This document shows, piece after piece, positions 50,160-59,621 of a stretch of DNA of 64,000 nt. The notes below the pieces were generated by a model that saw only the letters and a program-made list of their open reading frames with translations, was not told the DNA's origin and did not search any database. Numbering within the stretch: position 1 is the stretch's first letter; each line of letters begins with the position of its first letter. A program made the translations under genes and the position numbers. Source of the stretch: Saccharicrinis aurantiacus (GTDB lineage: Bacteria; Bacteroidota; Bacteroidia; Bacteroidales; Marinilabiliaceae); the NCBI RefSeq assembly GCF_001660705.2, contig NZ_LYBV02000027.1:124001-188000 (forward strand). Direction: 5' to 3'.

Positions 50160-52158
50160 ATTTGGTTTTTAATAACTCCTGTAGCTTAAGCATTTCGTCT
50201 CTAAATTGTGCTGCACTTATAAAATCAAGTTCTTTTGAAGCCTTTTGCATTGAGGTCTTAGATTTCTTAATGGCTTTTTCTAATGCTTCTTTCGACATGT
50301 ATTCAACAACAGGATCGGCAGCTATATCTATACCTTCAGGTTCAACATATGCTTTGGCATTGGTTCCTTTACCCAATACATTAGTTTCTTTTTTTCTGAT
50401 TTGTGTAGGTGTAATGCCATGTTTCTCGTTATATTTCAATTGTTTTTCACGGCGATGGTTGGTTGCATCAATGGTCTTTTGCATCGATTTAGTAATCACA
50501 TCAGCGTACATAATGGCTAAACCATTAACATTACGGGCTGCTCGTCCAATAGTTTGGGTTAAACTCCGCTCAGATCTTAAGAATCCTTCTTTATCAGCAT
50601 CAAGTATAGCCACTAAAGACACCTCAGGTAAATCTAACCCCTCTCTAAGTAGGTTAACCCCAACAAGAACATCAAATATTCCTTTTCTGAGGTTTTCCAT
50701 AATTTCAACCCTATCTAAAGTATCCACATCAGAATGTATATAAGCACATTTTATATCTAGTTTATCGAGGTAAGAAGATAGTTCTTCAGCCATTCTTTTT
50801 GTTAGGGTGGTAACTAATATGCGTTCGTTTAATTCTATACGTTTTCTGATTTCTTCTAATAAATTATCGATTTGATTAATGCTTGGTCGTACATCAATTA
50901 CAGGATCCAGGAGTCCTGTTGGTCTAATTACCTGTTCAACAATTACACCTTCACTTTTTTCTATTTCGTAATCGGCAGGTGTGGCACTTACATAAATAGC
51001 AGAATTAACAATTTCTTCAAACTCTTCAAATTTTAGAGGTCGGTTATCCATTGCAGCAGGAAGTCTAAAACCATGTTCAACTAAGGTTTCTTTGCGGGAC
51101 TTATCGCCACCGTACATGGCTCTAATTTGCGGTATAGTTACATGGCTTTCATCTACTACAAGAAGGAAGTCATCAGGGAAATAATCCATTAAACAGAAAG
51201 GGCGAGTGCCAGGTTCTCGTCCATCAAAAAAGCGTGAGTAATTTTCAATTCCAGGACAATAGCCTAATTCTCGAATCATTTCTAAATCATAGTTGACACG
51301 TTCATCAAGTCTCTTGGCTTCAAGTTGTTTACCAATGTCCTTCATATGAGTAATGTGCTCCATTAATTCATCTTGTATGGCACGAATGGCTAATTGGGTT
51401 CTTTCTTTTGTTGTAACAAATAGGTTAGCAGGATATATACTAATGTTTTCTCGTTGAGAGATGGTAGTTCCATTAAGAGGATCAAATATAGAGATATCTT
51501 CTATTTCATCGCCCCAAAAGCTTATGCGATAAGCATCATCTGCATAAGCTGGATAAATCTCAACAGTATCTCCCTTTACTCTAAAGTTCCCTCTATTAAA
51601 TTCTACTTCATTGCGTGAGTATAAACTATCTACTAATAATCTCAATAGTTTGTTTCTACCAATGTCTTCAGCTACTTTTATTTCAATAACATTAGCATGG
51701 AAGTCCTCTGGGTTACCTATACCGTAAAGGCACGAAACAGATGATACAACAATAACATCTCTTCTTCCAGATAATAGGGTAGATGATGCACTTAACCTAA
51801 GCTTTTCAATTTCTTCGTTTATGGATAAATCTTTTTCAATATAGGTGTCAGTTACCGGGAGGTAAGCTTCAGGCTGATAGTAATCATAATAGGAAACAAA
51901 ATATTCTACTGCATTATCAGGGAAGAAGTGTTTGAATTCTCCATATAGTTGAGCAGCTAATGTTTTGTTATGGCATAAAATAAGGGTCGGTTTTTCTACT
52001 GTTTCAATTACGTTTGCAGTTGTAAAAGTTTTACCAGATCCAGTTACACCTAGGAGTGTTTGGTGTTTAGCATCTTTTTCGATTCCCTCAACTAGCTGTT
52101 TTATTGCTTCAGGTTGATCGCCAGTGGGCTTGAAATCTGATATTATTTTAAAATCCAT
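50158..52158 (-). CDS. uvrB: Excinuclease ABC subunit B
   Basis: A 666-residue DNA-repair helicase-like subunit of the UvrABC nucleotide excision system. Features: Walker A GVTGSGKT (37-44), the beta-hairpin region YYDYYQPEAYLP, the DESH box (VVDESH), motifs V/VI (GVNLLREGLDLP, QTIGRAARN) and the C-terminal UVR motif (about 625-660) that binds UvrC. Length and order are normal. A possible -7 box TAACTTTG lies on the minus strand at 52188-52181. Confidence 0.97.
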   Translation of the reverse strand: MDFKIISDFKPTGDQPEAIKQLVEGIEKDAKHQTLLGVTGSGKTFTTANVIETVEKPTLILCHNKTLAAQLYGEFKHFFPDNAVEYFVSYYDYYQPEAYLPVTDTYIEKDLSINEEIEKLRLSASSTLLSGRRDVIVVSSVSCLYGIGNPEDFHANVIEIKVAEDIGRNKLLRLLVDSLYSRNEVEFNRGNFRVKGDTVEIYPAYADDAYRISFWGDEIEDISIFDPLNGTTISQRENISIYPANLFVTTKERTQLAIRAIQDELMEHITHMKDIGKQLEAKRLDERVNYDLEMIRELGYCPGIENYSRFFDGREPGTRPFCLMDYFPDDFLLVVDESHVTIPQIRAMYGGDKSRKETLVEHGFRLPAAMDNRPLKFEEFEEIVNSAIYVSATPADYEIEKSEGVIVEQVIRPTGLLDPVIDVRPSINQIDNLLEEIRKRIELNERILVTTLTKRMAEELSSYLDKLDIKCAYIHSDVDTLDRVEIMENLRKGIFDVLVGVNLLREGLDLPEVSLVAILDADKEGFLRSERSLTQTIGRAARNVNGLAIMYADVITKSMQKTIDATNHRREKQLKYNEKHGITPTQIRKKETNVLGKGTNAKAYVEPEGIDIAADPVVEYMSKEALEKAIKKSKTSMQKASKELDFISAAQFRDEMLKLQELLKTK

Positions 52159-52222
52159 AAGAGACTATTTTTCTAGAAAGCAAAGTTACATAACTTTCTG
52201 AATTGGTCTACTGTATAAATAA

Positions 52223-52247
52223 AAAGAGCTCCTAATTGGAGCTCTTT
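52223..52247 (-). terminator. Terminator of the outer-membrane protein gene
   Basis: AAAGAGCTCC and GGAGCTCTTT form a 10-bp stem with a 5-nt loop. On the minus strand the stem is followed by a T-run. Confidence 0.85.
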
Positions 52248-52257
52248 GTTTATGTTG

Positions 52258-53142
52258 TTATCTCTTATATCGTTTTGATTTACGTTTTGATGGACGTTTG
52301 TACTTTTTTGAACTTGATTTGTACAAGCTTTTTGTTCTTAAGTAGGCTTTCCTATTATATTTAGGTGAGTTTCGCCATTGGCTGTCATCAAATAAGTAGG
52401 TTACACCTACTGTTCCAATGTAGAAAAAATCATTACCTGCAGTAGTATGTACGATTCCTTCTCCGTCTGTCCAATCAGCATGAGCATCTAACTCATCGGT
52501 AAATGCATATGTACCATTCCACTCCGCATTAATGCTAATTCTTGAATTGACAAAAACAGCGCAGCCAAAACCTCCTGTTATTGTTGGGGCAAACCCCCAA
52601 GAGCCATTTCTTTCAAAGTTATCATCATATCCGTCTCCATTAGTATCAATGGGGTCATATCCAATGCCTCTCCATGCTATGTAATTATTGCTATGGGCAG
52701 CATTACCGAAAAACTCACGTGCTTTCCATTGAATAAGACCAACTTGACCAATTATATATGGATTAAATCTACGTTGTTTGAATAAACCGTATGCCAAATC
52801 CAGTGGTCTGAATGTCGCTCCAATATTGTATTGTGCAAATTCATTAACAAAATAGGCATAAACGTCACCAGAACTCATTAGTTGGGATCCTTGCATAGAC
52901 CCCAATGAAAGATCAAAACGTGCATTTAAATACGTATTTAATTCTTTTTCTGCGTTTACTCCAAATGTATATCTTGTTCTTTCTGTGGATACAAGATCGC
53001 CATAGAACATGTTGAACCCTACTTTTGGCTGAATCTTAAATCCTTCAAGAAACTGATGTTTCTTATTATACTGTGCATTTAAAGAAGTGCTTAGTAGTAT
53101 AATAAGACACGTTATAATAGTTTTTCCTAAGTGTTGCTGCAT
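52258..53142 (-). CDS. Outer-membrane beta-barrel protein, unknown
   Basis: A 294-residue exported protein. It starts with a signal peptide (IITCLIILLSTSLNAQ, cleavage after about residue 23) followed by a barrel-like alternation of hydrophobic and polar residues, repeated aromatic ends and DTNGDGYDD-like loops that resemble a calcium-binding turn. The last 25 residues are extremely basic (Lys, Arg, Ser, Tyr), unusual for the end of a barrel. It could face the periplasm as a peptidoglycan- or DNA-facing tail, but this is speculation. Function is unknown. Confidence 0.65.
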   Translation of the reverse strand: MQQHLGKTIITCLIILLSTSLNAQYNKKHQFLEGFKIQPKVGFNMFYGDLVSTERTRYTFGVNAEKELNTYLNARFDLSLGSMQGSQLMSSGDVYAYFVNEFAQYNIGATFRPLDLAYGLFKQRRFNPYIIGQVGLIQWKAREFFGNAAHSNNYIAWRGIGYDPIDTNGDGYDDNFERNGSWGFAPTITGGFGCAVFVNSRISINAEWNGTYAFTDELDAHADWTDGEGIVHTTAGNDFFYIGTVGVTYLFDDSQWRNSPKYNRKAYLRTKSLYKSSSKKYKRPSKRKSKRYKR

Positions 53143-53415
53143 TTAACTAATAAGTTTAATAGATATGGTTATTACGAAAGAATTCGTAAAAGGTTATGAA
53201 AAAAACGTAAAGCTAATTGGTTTTTATGTTAAGCCTGTAATTCTATTAACATTATTCTATTTTTATTATTCAACCACATTGGTGTTTTAACTGATTTATC
53301 AAAAATAATTACCGACAAAAATATAATTATTATATTATTGAGATCTGAATAATGTGTTTTTTTTACATCTTTTTGTTAAAGGTGTTGTTTCTTGTGTTAA
53401 ATGGGTATAATACTG

Positions 53416-55296
53416 CTATGTATTTAATAATTTCATTAAGTTTTCCACGTTAAGCTTGTTGTTTATGTCTCGTCCAATAGCAGTGTAGCAAGTTTTAAGT
53501 TCACTATCGAATAACTCTATAACTTTGTCGCGAACTAATTTCATAGTGCTATTGATTAATTTATTCTCTTCGCTAAAAATTTGATGTGCAATGGCAAAAT
53601 TTGAAGGAAGCCAACGCTGCGGAAACATGCCCTCGAATTTTCCTCCCTTTTTAAAGTAGGATAATTCATTGTTTATATTTTGGATGGCTTCTTGAGGACT
53701 TAAATTCTTTGCTTTAACTAGGTCTACATTAGGTACTATTATTGCAGTTGTGAACGCATTCTGATTATTATAGAGCATTATCTGATGTATGAAACTGCAA
53801 TTGTCAATTATGGTTTCTTCAATTCCTTCGGGGCTATATTTTTCGCCATCAGCACTAATTAATAGACTTTTATATCGTCCTCTTACATATAAAAAATCTG
53901 TATCATCTAGGTAACCAAGATCACCAGTGTATAACCAATTGTCTTTTATTGTTTCATTTGTAGCTTGTTGATTTTTCCAATACCCTTGCATTACGTTTTC
54001 ACCCTTAACGACGATTTCTCCTAAAGATAAATTAGGCAATTTATTACCATTTTCATCACATATTTTTACCTCAAGATTATGAAGTATTTTACCAGATGAT
54101 CCTAGTCTGTGAAAATTTGGGGTATTAGCAGATATAATAGGAGAAGCCTCGCTTAAGCCATACCCTTGATACATGGGTATTCCGATTGCATAAAAGAATT
54201 GCTGCAAATCATAATCAAGCAAAGCGCCGCCACCAATAAAGAATTGTAAGTTTCCGCCAAATCCTATTTTTACTTTCTTAAATAATATCTGGTTAAATAT
54301 TGCTAATAAGGGTTTTGCAATTATTGATAGACCTTTTCCTTTATCTTCTCCATTCCCATTGTGCCAGTAAGATAATTTCAGTGCAAATTTAAATAAACTA
54401 TTAATAGTGTTCCCTTTGGCGGCAATACCTTTTTCAATATTGCTTTTAAAGTTTTTGGCAAGCGCAGGAACGCTCATTAAGATGTGTGGTTGTATCTCTT
54501 TTATATTATTACTGAAATTTTTGAGTGTTTCGATCGGTGTTTTTCCTATTTGTACAGAGGCAATACTGGCTCCTTTCATCATAAACGAATACAAAGATGC
54601 AGTGTGTGCAAAAGCATGATCCCAAGGAAGTACAACTAATGTTCGGAAGTGTTCTGGTATGTCGATATAGCTAAATGCTTGTTCTACATTTGCTGTGTAA
54701 TTTCTATGAGAAAGCATTATGCCTTTGGGCTGAGCAGTTGTTCCAGAGGTATAGGTTATTGTAGCTATATCATCAGGTTTAACTTCATTAGATAGATGCT
54801 CATATGCCAAAGGGGATTTATTTAACTCAATTTCGCCCTTATTGATAATGTCATTAATATCAATTTCACCTTCCTCAAGTTGCAAGGTAGGGTTAAAGAC
54901 GATGATATATTCTAGTAAAGGTAATTTACTTTTTAACGTTCGGATTTTAGTAAGCTGATTTTCTGATACCAACATGTATTTACTCTCAGAATGGTCTATT
55001 CTAAATAGTAAATCATTGTCTGCTTCTAGTTTTGTTGATAAGGGAACGGTGATTGCCCTATTGCTAAGAACAGCAAGTTCGCTTAATAACCACAGATTGC
55101 GTCCTTCAGATTGCAGGGCTACTTTATCTTCCTTTTTAAGTCCTATTTTCTGTAAGCCTAATGCTATTTTCTTCACTAATTCCAGACCTTCGGTATAAGA
55201 TGTGGATTGATATATTTGGTCTGATTTTTCCCAAAGAAAATCGTTATTGGGATATTGCTTTACTTTTTCTTTGAAAAAAGAGATGAGTGATGACAT
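53416..55296 (-). CDS. Long-chain acyl-CoA synthetase (AMP-binding)
   Basis: A 626-residue adenylating enzyme. The frame is open from 55338, but the likely start is Met at 55296 (MSSLISFFKEKVKQYPNN) because the 14 residues before it are hydrophobic and unlike the family. The AMP-binding motif TITYTSGTTAQPKG, the GYGLSEASP motif and the YTGDLGYLD-DTDFL motif near the C-terminus are present. It activates long-chain fatty acids with ATP and CoA and is membrane-associated. It stands alone. Confidence 0.92.
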   Translation of the reverse strand: MSSLISFFKEKVKQYPNNDFLWEKSDQIYQSTSYTEGLELVKKIALGLQKIGLKKEDKVALQSEGRNLWLLSELAVLSNRAITVPLSTKLEADNDLLFRIDHSESKYMLVSENQLTKIRTLKSKLPLLEYIIVFNPTLQLEEGEIDINDIINKGEIELNKSPLAYEHLSNEVKPDDIATITYTSGTTAQPKGIMLSHRNYTANVEQAFSYIDIPEHFRTLVVLPWDHAFAHTASLYSFMMKGASIASVQIGKTPIETLKNFSNNIKEIQPHILMSVPALAKNFKSNIEKGIAAKGNTINSLFKFALKLSYWHNGNGEDKGKGLSIIAKPLLAIFNQILFKKVKIGFGGNLQFFIGGGALLDYDLQQFFYAIGIPMYQGYGLSEASPIISANTPNFHRLGSSGKILHNLEVKICDENGNKLPNLSLGEIVVKGENVMQGYWKNQQATNETIKDNWLYTGDLGYLDDTDFLYVRGRYKSLLISADGEKYSPEGIEETIIDNCSFIHQIMLYNNQNAFTTAIIVPNVDLVKAKNLSPQEAIQNINNELSYFKKGGKFEGMFPQRWLPSNFAIAHQIFSEENKLINSTMKLVRDKVIELFDSELKTCYTAIGRDINNKLNVENLMKLLNT

Positions 55297-55401
55297 AAGA
55301 TTAAAATATAAAGTTACAAATACAGCTACATAACACAACGTGGATGTTAATTAGTTTACTTTATCGGGGGAGGGTATTACAAATATAGGATAATTTATAC
55401 C

Positions 55402-55435
55402 AAAAAAAAGAGGCTATCTCATTTGAGATAGCCTC
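55402..55435 (-). terminator. Terminator of the 55464-56723 gene
   Basis: GAGGCTATCTCA (55410-55421) and TGAGATAGCCTC (55424-55435) form a 12-bp stem. On the minus strand it is followed by eight T residues (55409-55402). Confidence 0.9.
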
Positions 55436-55463
55436 TTCAGCTTTATTTTATATCTACTATAAA

Positions 55464-56723
55464 TTAAATTGTAGATGCAATTTTATCGCTACCTGTATTG
55501 TAAGCACCAGCTTCAAGTTTTTCTTTCATTTCAGCAAATGCTTTCAATGTATACTCAACATCTTCTAATGTATGAACTGCTGTAGGTATAATTCTAAGCA
55601 TTAACTGATCTTTAGGAATAACTGGGTACACTACGATAGAACAGAAAAGGTTATAATTCTCTCTTAAGTCCATTGTTAATTGTGTAGCCTCAGGTACAGA
55701 TCCGTTAAAGAATACTGGAGTAACAGGAGATTCTGTTTTACCAATATCAAAACCTTGCTCTTTAAAACCGTTTTGTAAAGCTTTTACAATAGTCCAAAGG
55801 TTATCTTTTAATTCTGGTTGCGATTTTAGTAATTCAAGGCGTTTTAAAGCACCAACTACTAATGGCATCGGTAACGATTTTGCAAAAACTTGCGAACGCA
55901 TGTTATAACGTAAGTAGCTAATAACTTCTTCGTCTGCAGCAACAAAAGCACCAATACTCGCCATTGATTTGGCAAAAGTGTTGAATAAAATATCTACTTT
56001 GTCAACTACACCAAAATGCTCTGCAGTACCAGAACCAGTTGCTCCCATTGTTCCAAAACCATGTGCATCATCAACTAAAAGTCTAAAATTAAACTTTTCT
56101 TTAAGTGCAACAATTTTATCTAGAGCTCCTAAATCACCGGCCATTCCGAAAACACCTTCAGTGATAACTAATACACCACCGCCATTTTCAGCAGCACGCT
56201 TAGTTGCCATTGTAAGCATTTTTTCACATCTCTCAATATCATTGTGAGGGAATACAAAGCTTTTACCACCTTTGGCTTTATGTAAGAAAACACCATCCAT
56301 GATACAAGCGTGAGACTCAGAATCATAAACAATAACGTCTTTTCTAGAAGCCATAGTATCAATAATAGATACCATACCTTGGTAACCGAAGTTTAGTAAA
56401 TAAGCATCTTGTTTTCCAACAAACTCAGCTAGATTAGCCTCAAGCTCTTCATGTTTACTGGTGTGACCAGACATCATGCGAGCACCCATTGGGTAACCTA
56501 ATCCATACTCAGCTGCTGCATCAGCATCTGCTTTTCTTACTTCAGGGTGGTTTGCCAACCCTAAATAGTTATTTAAACTCCAATTTAGCACTTCCTTGCC
56601 GCGAAACTTCATTCGAGGACTTATTTCTCCCTCTAACTTAGGGAACATAAAATAACCATATCCATCTTTGCCATATTTTCCTAATGGCCCCATGGTTTCC
56701 TTTATCTTGTCAAAAATATCCAC
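55464..56723 (-). CDS. spt: Serine palmitoyltransferase-like alpha-oxoamine synthase
   Basis: A 419-residue PLP enzyme of the alpha-oxoamine synthase group, which includes serine palmitoyltransferase, glycine C-acetyltransferase and KAPA synthase. The PLP lysine is in FNTFAKSMASIGAF and the conserved LVDDAHGFGTMG is present. The N-terminus (MDIFDKIKETMGPLGKYGKDGYGYF) resembles the Bacteroidota serine palmitoyltransferase used in sphingolipid synthesis, which I consider most likely. Glycine C-acetyltransferase is the main alternative. It has a strong terminator and a likely -7 box TACCTTTG at 56759-56752. Confidence 0.8.
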   Translation of the reverse strand: MDIFDKIKETMGPLGKYGKDGYGYFMFPKLEGEISPRMKFRGKEVLNWSLNNYLGLANHPEVRKADADAAAEYGLGYPMGARMMSGHTSKHEELEANLAEFVGKQDAYLLNFGYQGMVSIIDTMASRKDVIVYDSESHACIMDGVFLHKAKGGKSFVFPHNDIERCEKMLTMATKRAAENGGGVLVITEGVFGMAGDLGALDKIVALKEKFNFRLLVDDAHGFGTMGATGSGTAEHFGVVDKVDILFNTFAKSMASIGAFVAADEEVISYLRYNMRSQVFAKSLPMPLVVGALKRLELLKSQPELKDNLWTIVKALQNGFKEQGFDIGKTESPVTPVFFNGSVPEATQLTMDLRENYNLFCSIVVYPVIPKDQLMLRIIPTAVHTLEDVEYTLKAFAEMKEKLEAGAYNTGSDKIASTI

Positions 56724-57077
56724 TTGTATATCTTTTAAGAATTAACGGATGCAAAGGTAATATTTTTTGAATACCATAAAATGATATTGTACTTAATATT
56801 ATAATGTATTGATTAATAGGGTGTGTTAGTGAGGGTTGCTCTATTTTGTATGGCTGTAAACGGCTATTTTGCAAAATGTACAACTTACCAATAATTGAAT
56901 ACTCTTCTTAAAAATGAAGTAATCAAGTAAGTCATTTTTATCGTTTATAAATATATGTCATTATATTGTCTGTTGATTTGATAATTATATTTATCTTTGC
57001 ATCTTGAAATAATTGAATATTTGATCAAGTAGGGTGTTTGTTCAACATCTTTAGCATATTGAAACTTTATAATATAC
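56724..57077. other. Intergenic region, 354 bp, with two promoters
   Basis: The region separates the divergent spt-like and bamD genes. It contains TACCTTTG on the minus strand (56759-56752) and TATCTTTG on the plus strand (56992-56999), both -7-type boxes. No hairpin, RNA gene or coding frame is seen. Confidence 0.5.
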
Positions 57078-57887
57078 ATGAAGAAGTTTATAGTTTTATT
57101 AGTGTTGCCATTGTTTTTTAGTTGTAGTCAGTATCAAAAACTACTAAAAAGTACTGATTACGAATTGAAGTATACCAAATCAATGGAATACTACGAATCT
57201 GAAGATTTTATGCGAGCGGCTACTCTTATGTCGGAACTTCAAGGAGTGTTTAGAGGAACCGATAAGGCTGAAATATTGAATTATACTTATGCAAATTGTT
57301 TAATTGGTCTGAAAGATTATATGTTGGCAGGTCATTATTTCAGACAATTTGTTAAAACTTTTCCTACGAGTGAATATGCAGAGGAATGTCAATACATGAG
57401 CGGATATTGTTATTATATGCTTTCTCCAAAACCACGTTTGGATCAAACTGATACAAGAAACGCAATTAATGAATTTCAATTATTTGTAAATATTTACCCA
57501 AATAGTACGCGTGTTCCTGAGGCAAATAAATTAATGGATGAGTTAAGAGATAAGTTAGTTTATAAGTCATATTTGAGTGCTAAGTTATATTTTGACTTAG
57601 GGAATTATATGGGGAATAATTATTTATCTTCAGTAATTGCTGCTCAAAATAGTTTAAAAGAATTTCCTGATACGAAATACAGAGAGGAGTTATCTTTCTT
57701 GATTTTAGAAGCTAAATATATACAAGCGGTTAAAAGTGTTGATAAAAAGAAAGAGGAAAGAATGCGTGATGCGGTTGATGAATACTATTCATTCGTAAAC
57801 GAATTTCCAGAAAGTGATTATATGAAGAAGGCCGTTAAGATGTTCGACGATGCCTCAAAGCAAATAAAATACGAAGAGCAAAATTAG
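57078..57887 (+). CDS. bamD: Outer-membrane assembly lipoprotein BamD
   Basis: A 269-residue lipoprotein (signal ending LFFSCSQ; Cys16) with tetratricopeptide-type repeats, including YELKYTKSMEYYESEDFMRAA and HYFRQFVKTFPTSEYAEE. BamD works with BamA to insert beta-barrel proteins into the outer membrane. It is followed by the rpoZ-like and coaBC genes, the order found in many Bacteroidota genomes. Length is typical. Confidence 0.93.
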   Translation: MKKFIVLLVLPLFFSCSQYQKLLKSTDYELKYTKSMEYYESEDFMRAATLMSELQGVFRGTDKAEILNYTYANCLIGLKDYMLAGHYFRQFVKTFPTSEYAEECQYMSGYCYYMLSPKPRLDQTDTRNAINEFQLFVNIYPNSTRVPEANKLMDELRDKLVYKSYLSAKLYFDLGNYMGNNYLSSVIAAQNSLKEFPDTKYREELSFLILEAKYIQAVKSVDKKKEERMRDAVDEYYSFVNEFPESDYMKKAVKMFDDASKQIKYEEQN

Positions 57888-57904
57888 ATAATATTAATAT
57901 AGGT

Positions 57905-58234
57905 ATGGATTATAAAAAATCAAATGCTCCAGACAGCACAATTACTTGGGATACTCAAGATTTAGCTAGCGGAACAAACAATATTTATGAATCTGTTTTA
58001 GTAATTGCTAAAAGAGCTAATCAGATTAGTGTTGAGATGAAAGAGGAGTTGAATAAAAAACTTCAAGAGTTCGCTTCATATACTGATAACTTAGAGGAAG
58101 TTTTTGAAAATCGTGAGCAAATTGAAATCTCTCGTTTTTACGAGCGTTTGCCAAAGTCGTCTTCAATTTCTACTCAAGAATATATTGATGGCAATATTTA
58201 CCACAGAGTAAATGATGCTAAGAAAGAAGAGTAG
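57905..58234 (+). CDS. rpoZ: Omega/Rpb6-like RNA polymerase subunit
   Basis: A 109-residue protein of the RNA polymerase Rpb6/omega-like family found next to bamD in Bacteroidota. It contains YESVLVIAKRANQI (near residue 30), typical of the omega fold, and the remainder is acidic and helical. It helps assemble and stabilise RNA polymerase. It starts 17 bp after the bamD stop, so the two are co-transcribed. Confidence 0.85.
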   Translation: MDYKKSNAPDSTITWDTQDLASGTNNIYESVLVIAKRANQISVEMKEELNKKLQEFASYTDNLEEVFENREQIEISRFYERLPKSSSISTQEYIDGNIYHRVNDAKKEE

Positions 58235-58290
58235 ATCTTAGTTGATTAAAAATATTTATAATGTGTTGGTAAAACATATTAAATTGAATT

Positions 58291-58331
58291 AAAGATAAAG
58301 GAAATGATACTATTTCCTTTATCTTTTTTTA
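58291..58331 (+). terminator. Terminator after the rpoZ-like gene
   Basis: AAAGATAAAGGAAAT (58291-58305) and ATTTCCTTTATCTTT (58312-58326) form a 15-bp AT-rich stem with a 6-nt loop, followed by T residues. It separates the bamD-rpoZ unit from coaBC. Confidence 0.85.
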
Positions 58332-58388
58332 TTTTTGGGCTAGTGCAGAAAGTATTTCTGAATAAGACATATTTGATAGGATAGTATA

Positions 58389-59600
58389 ATGATTCTGAAG
58401 GATAAAAAGATAATTTTAGGTTTAACCGGGAGTATTGCGGCTTATAAAGCAGCCTACTTATTAAGGTATTTAGTTAAAGAAGGTGCAGATGTGCAAGTAA
58501 TTATGACGCCAGCTGCAAGAGAGTTTATAACACCAGTTACTATGTCAGCTCTATCTGGTAAGCCAGTTTTAGGTGCATTCTTCGAAAATAAAGATGGTAC
58601 ATGGCACAGTCATGTTGACCTAGGCTTGTGGGCCGACTTATTTTTAATTGCTCCGGCATCTGCAAATACGATGGGGAAGATGGCAAACGGAATTTGTGAT
58701 AATCTATTATTGACAACCTATCTATCGGCTAAGTGTCCAGTGATGATAGCTCCGGCAATGGACTTGGATATGTTTCAGCACCCAGCCAATTTAAAGAATA
58801 TTGATACGCTTATTGAATACGGTGCTCACATTATTGAACCAGGTGTTGGTGCTCTTGCTAGTGGATTACATGGTAAAGGGCGTATGGAAGAGCCTGAGCA
58901 AATAGTTGAGAAAGTAAAAGCTTACTTTGCCAACGAATTAAAAGTAGGGAAGGGTGAATTGGTAGGAAAAAAGATTCTAGTTAACGCTGGTCCTACCTAC
59001 GAAAGAATAGATCCTGTTCGCTTTATTGGAAACTTTTCAAGCGGAAAAATGGGCTATGCTATTGCTGAAGAATTATCGGCGCGCGGTGCTGAAGTTACTT
59101 TAGTCTCAGGTCCTGTGAATATAGATACAGAACAACCTCGAATTAATATTATAAATGTAACTACAGCTGAGGAGATGTATGAGGTGTGTATTAAAGCCTA
59201 TTCTAGCTGTGATGGTGCAATATTATCTGCTGCAGTTGCTGATTATACTCCTGTTAACTACACTGACAAAAAGATGAAGAGTGATGGTGGAGAATTAAAA
59301 GTTACTTTGTCTCCAACTCGCGATATAGCCAAGGAATTAGGAAAGATTAAAGAAGATAACCAGTTTTTAGTAGGATTTGCATTAGAAACAGATAATGCAC
59401 TTGAACATGCTAACAAAAAGCTGGTTAAAAAGAATTTAGACTTCATTGTTTTGAATTCTTTAGAGAATGAAGGAGCAGGATTTGGTGTTGATACAAATAA
59501 GATTACAATTGTTACAAAGGATAATAAAATTGAAGATTATCCGTTAAAGAGCAAGAGAGAAGTTGCTTCAGATATTGTTGATAGAGTGAAGCACTTATAA
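58389..59600 (+). CDS. coaBC: Bifunctional phosphopantothenoylcysteine synthetase/decarboxylase
   Basis: A 403-residue enzyme of coenzyme A synthesis. The N-terminal flavin domain (about 1-190) includes LGLTGSIAAYKAAYLLR, the catalytic SHVDL His region and APAMDLDMF. The C-terminal synthetase domain has ILVNAGPTYERIDPVRFIGN and FSSGKMGYAIAEE, plus the end NSLENEGAGFGVDTNKIT. The protein first joins cysteine to phosphopantothenate and then decarboxylates the product. It is followed by DUF4835 and recN. Confidence 0.95.
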   Translation: MILKDKKIILGLTGSIAAYKAAYLLRYLVKEGADVQVIMTPAAREFITPVTMSALSGKPVLGAFFENKDGTWHSHVDLGLWADLFLIAPASANTMGKMANGICDNLLLTTYLSAKCPVMIAPAMDLDMFQHPANLKNIDTLIEYGAHIIEPGVGALASGLHGKGRMEEPEQIVEKVKAYFANELKVGKGELVGKKILVNAGPTYERIDPVRFIGNFSSGKMGYAIAEELSARGAEVTLVSGPVNIDTEQPRINIINVTTAEEMYEVCIKAYSSCDGAILSAAVADYTPVNYTDKKMKSDGGELKVTLSPTRDIAKELGKIKEDNQFLVGFALETDNALEHANKKLVKKNLDFIVLNSLENEGAGFGVDTNKITIVTKDNKIEDYPLKSKREVASDIVDRVKHL

Positions 59601-59621
59601 CTAGCTACCTATTATTTGTCC

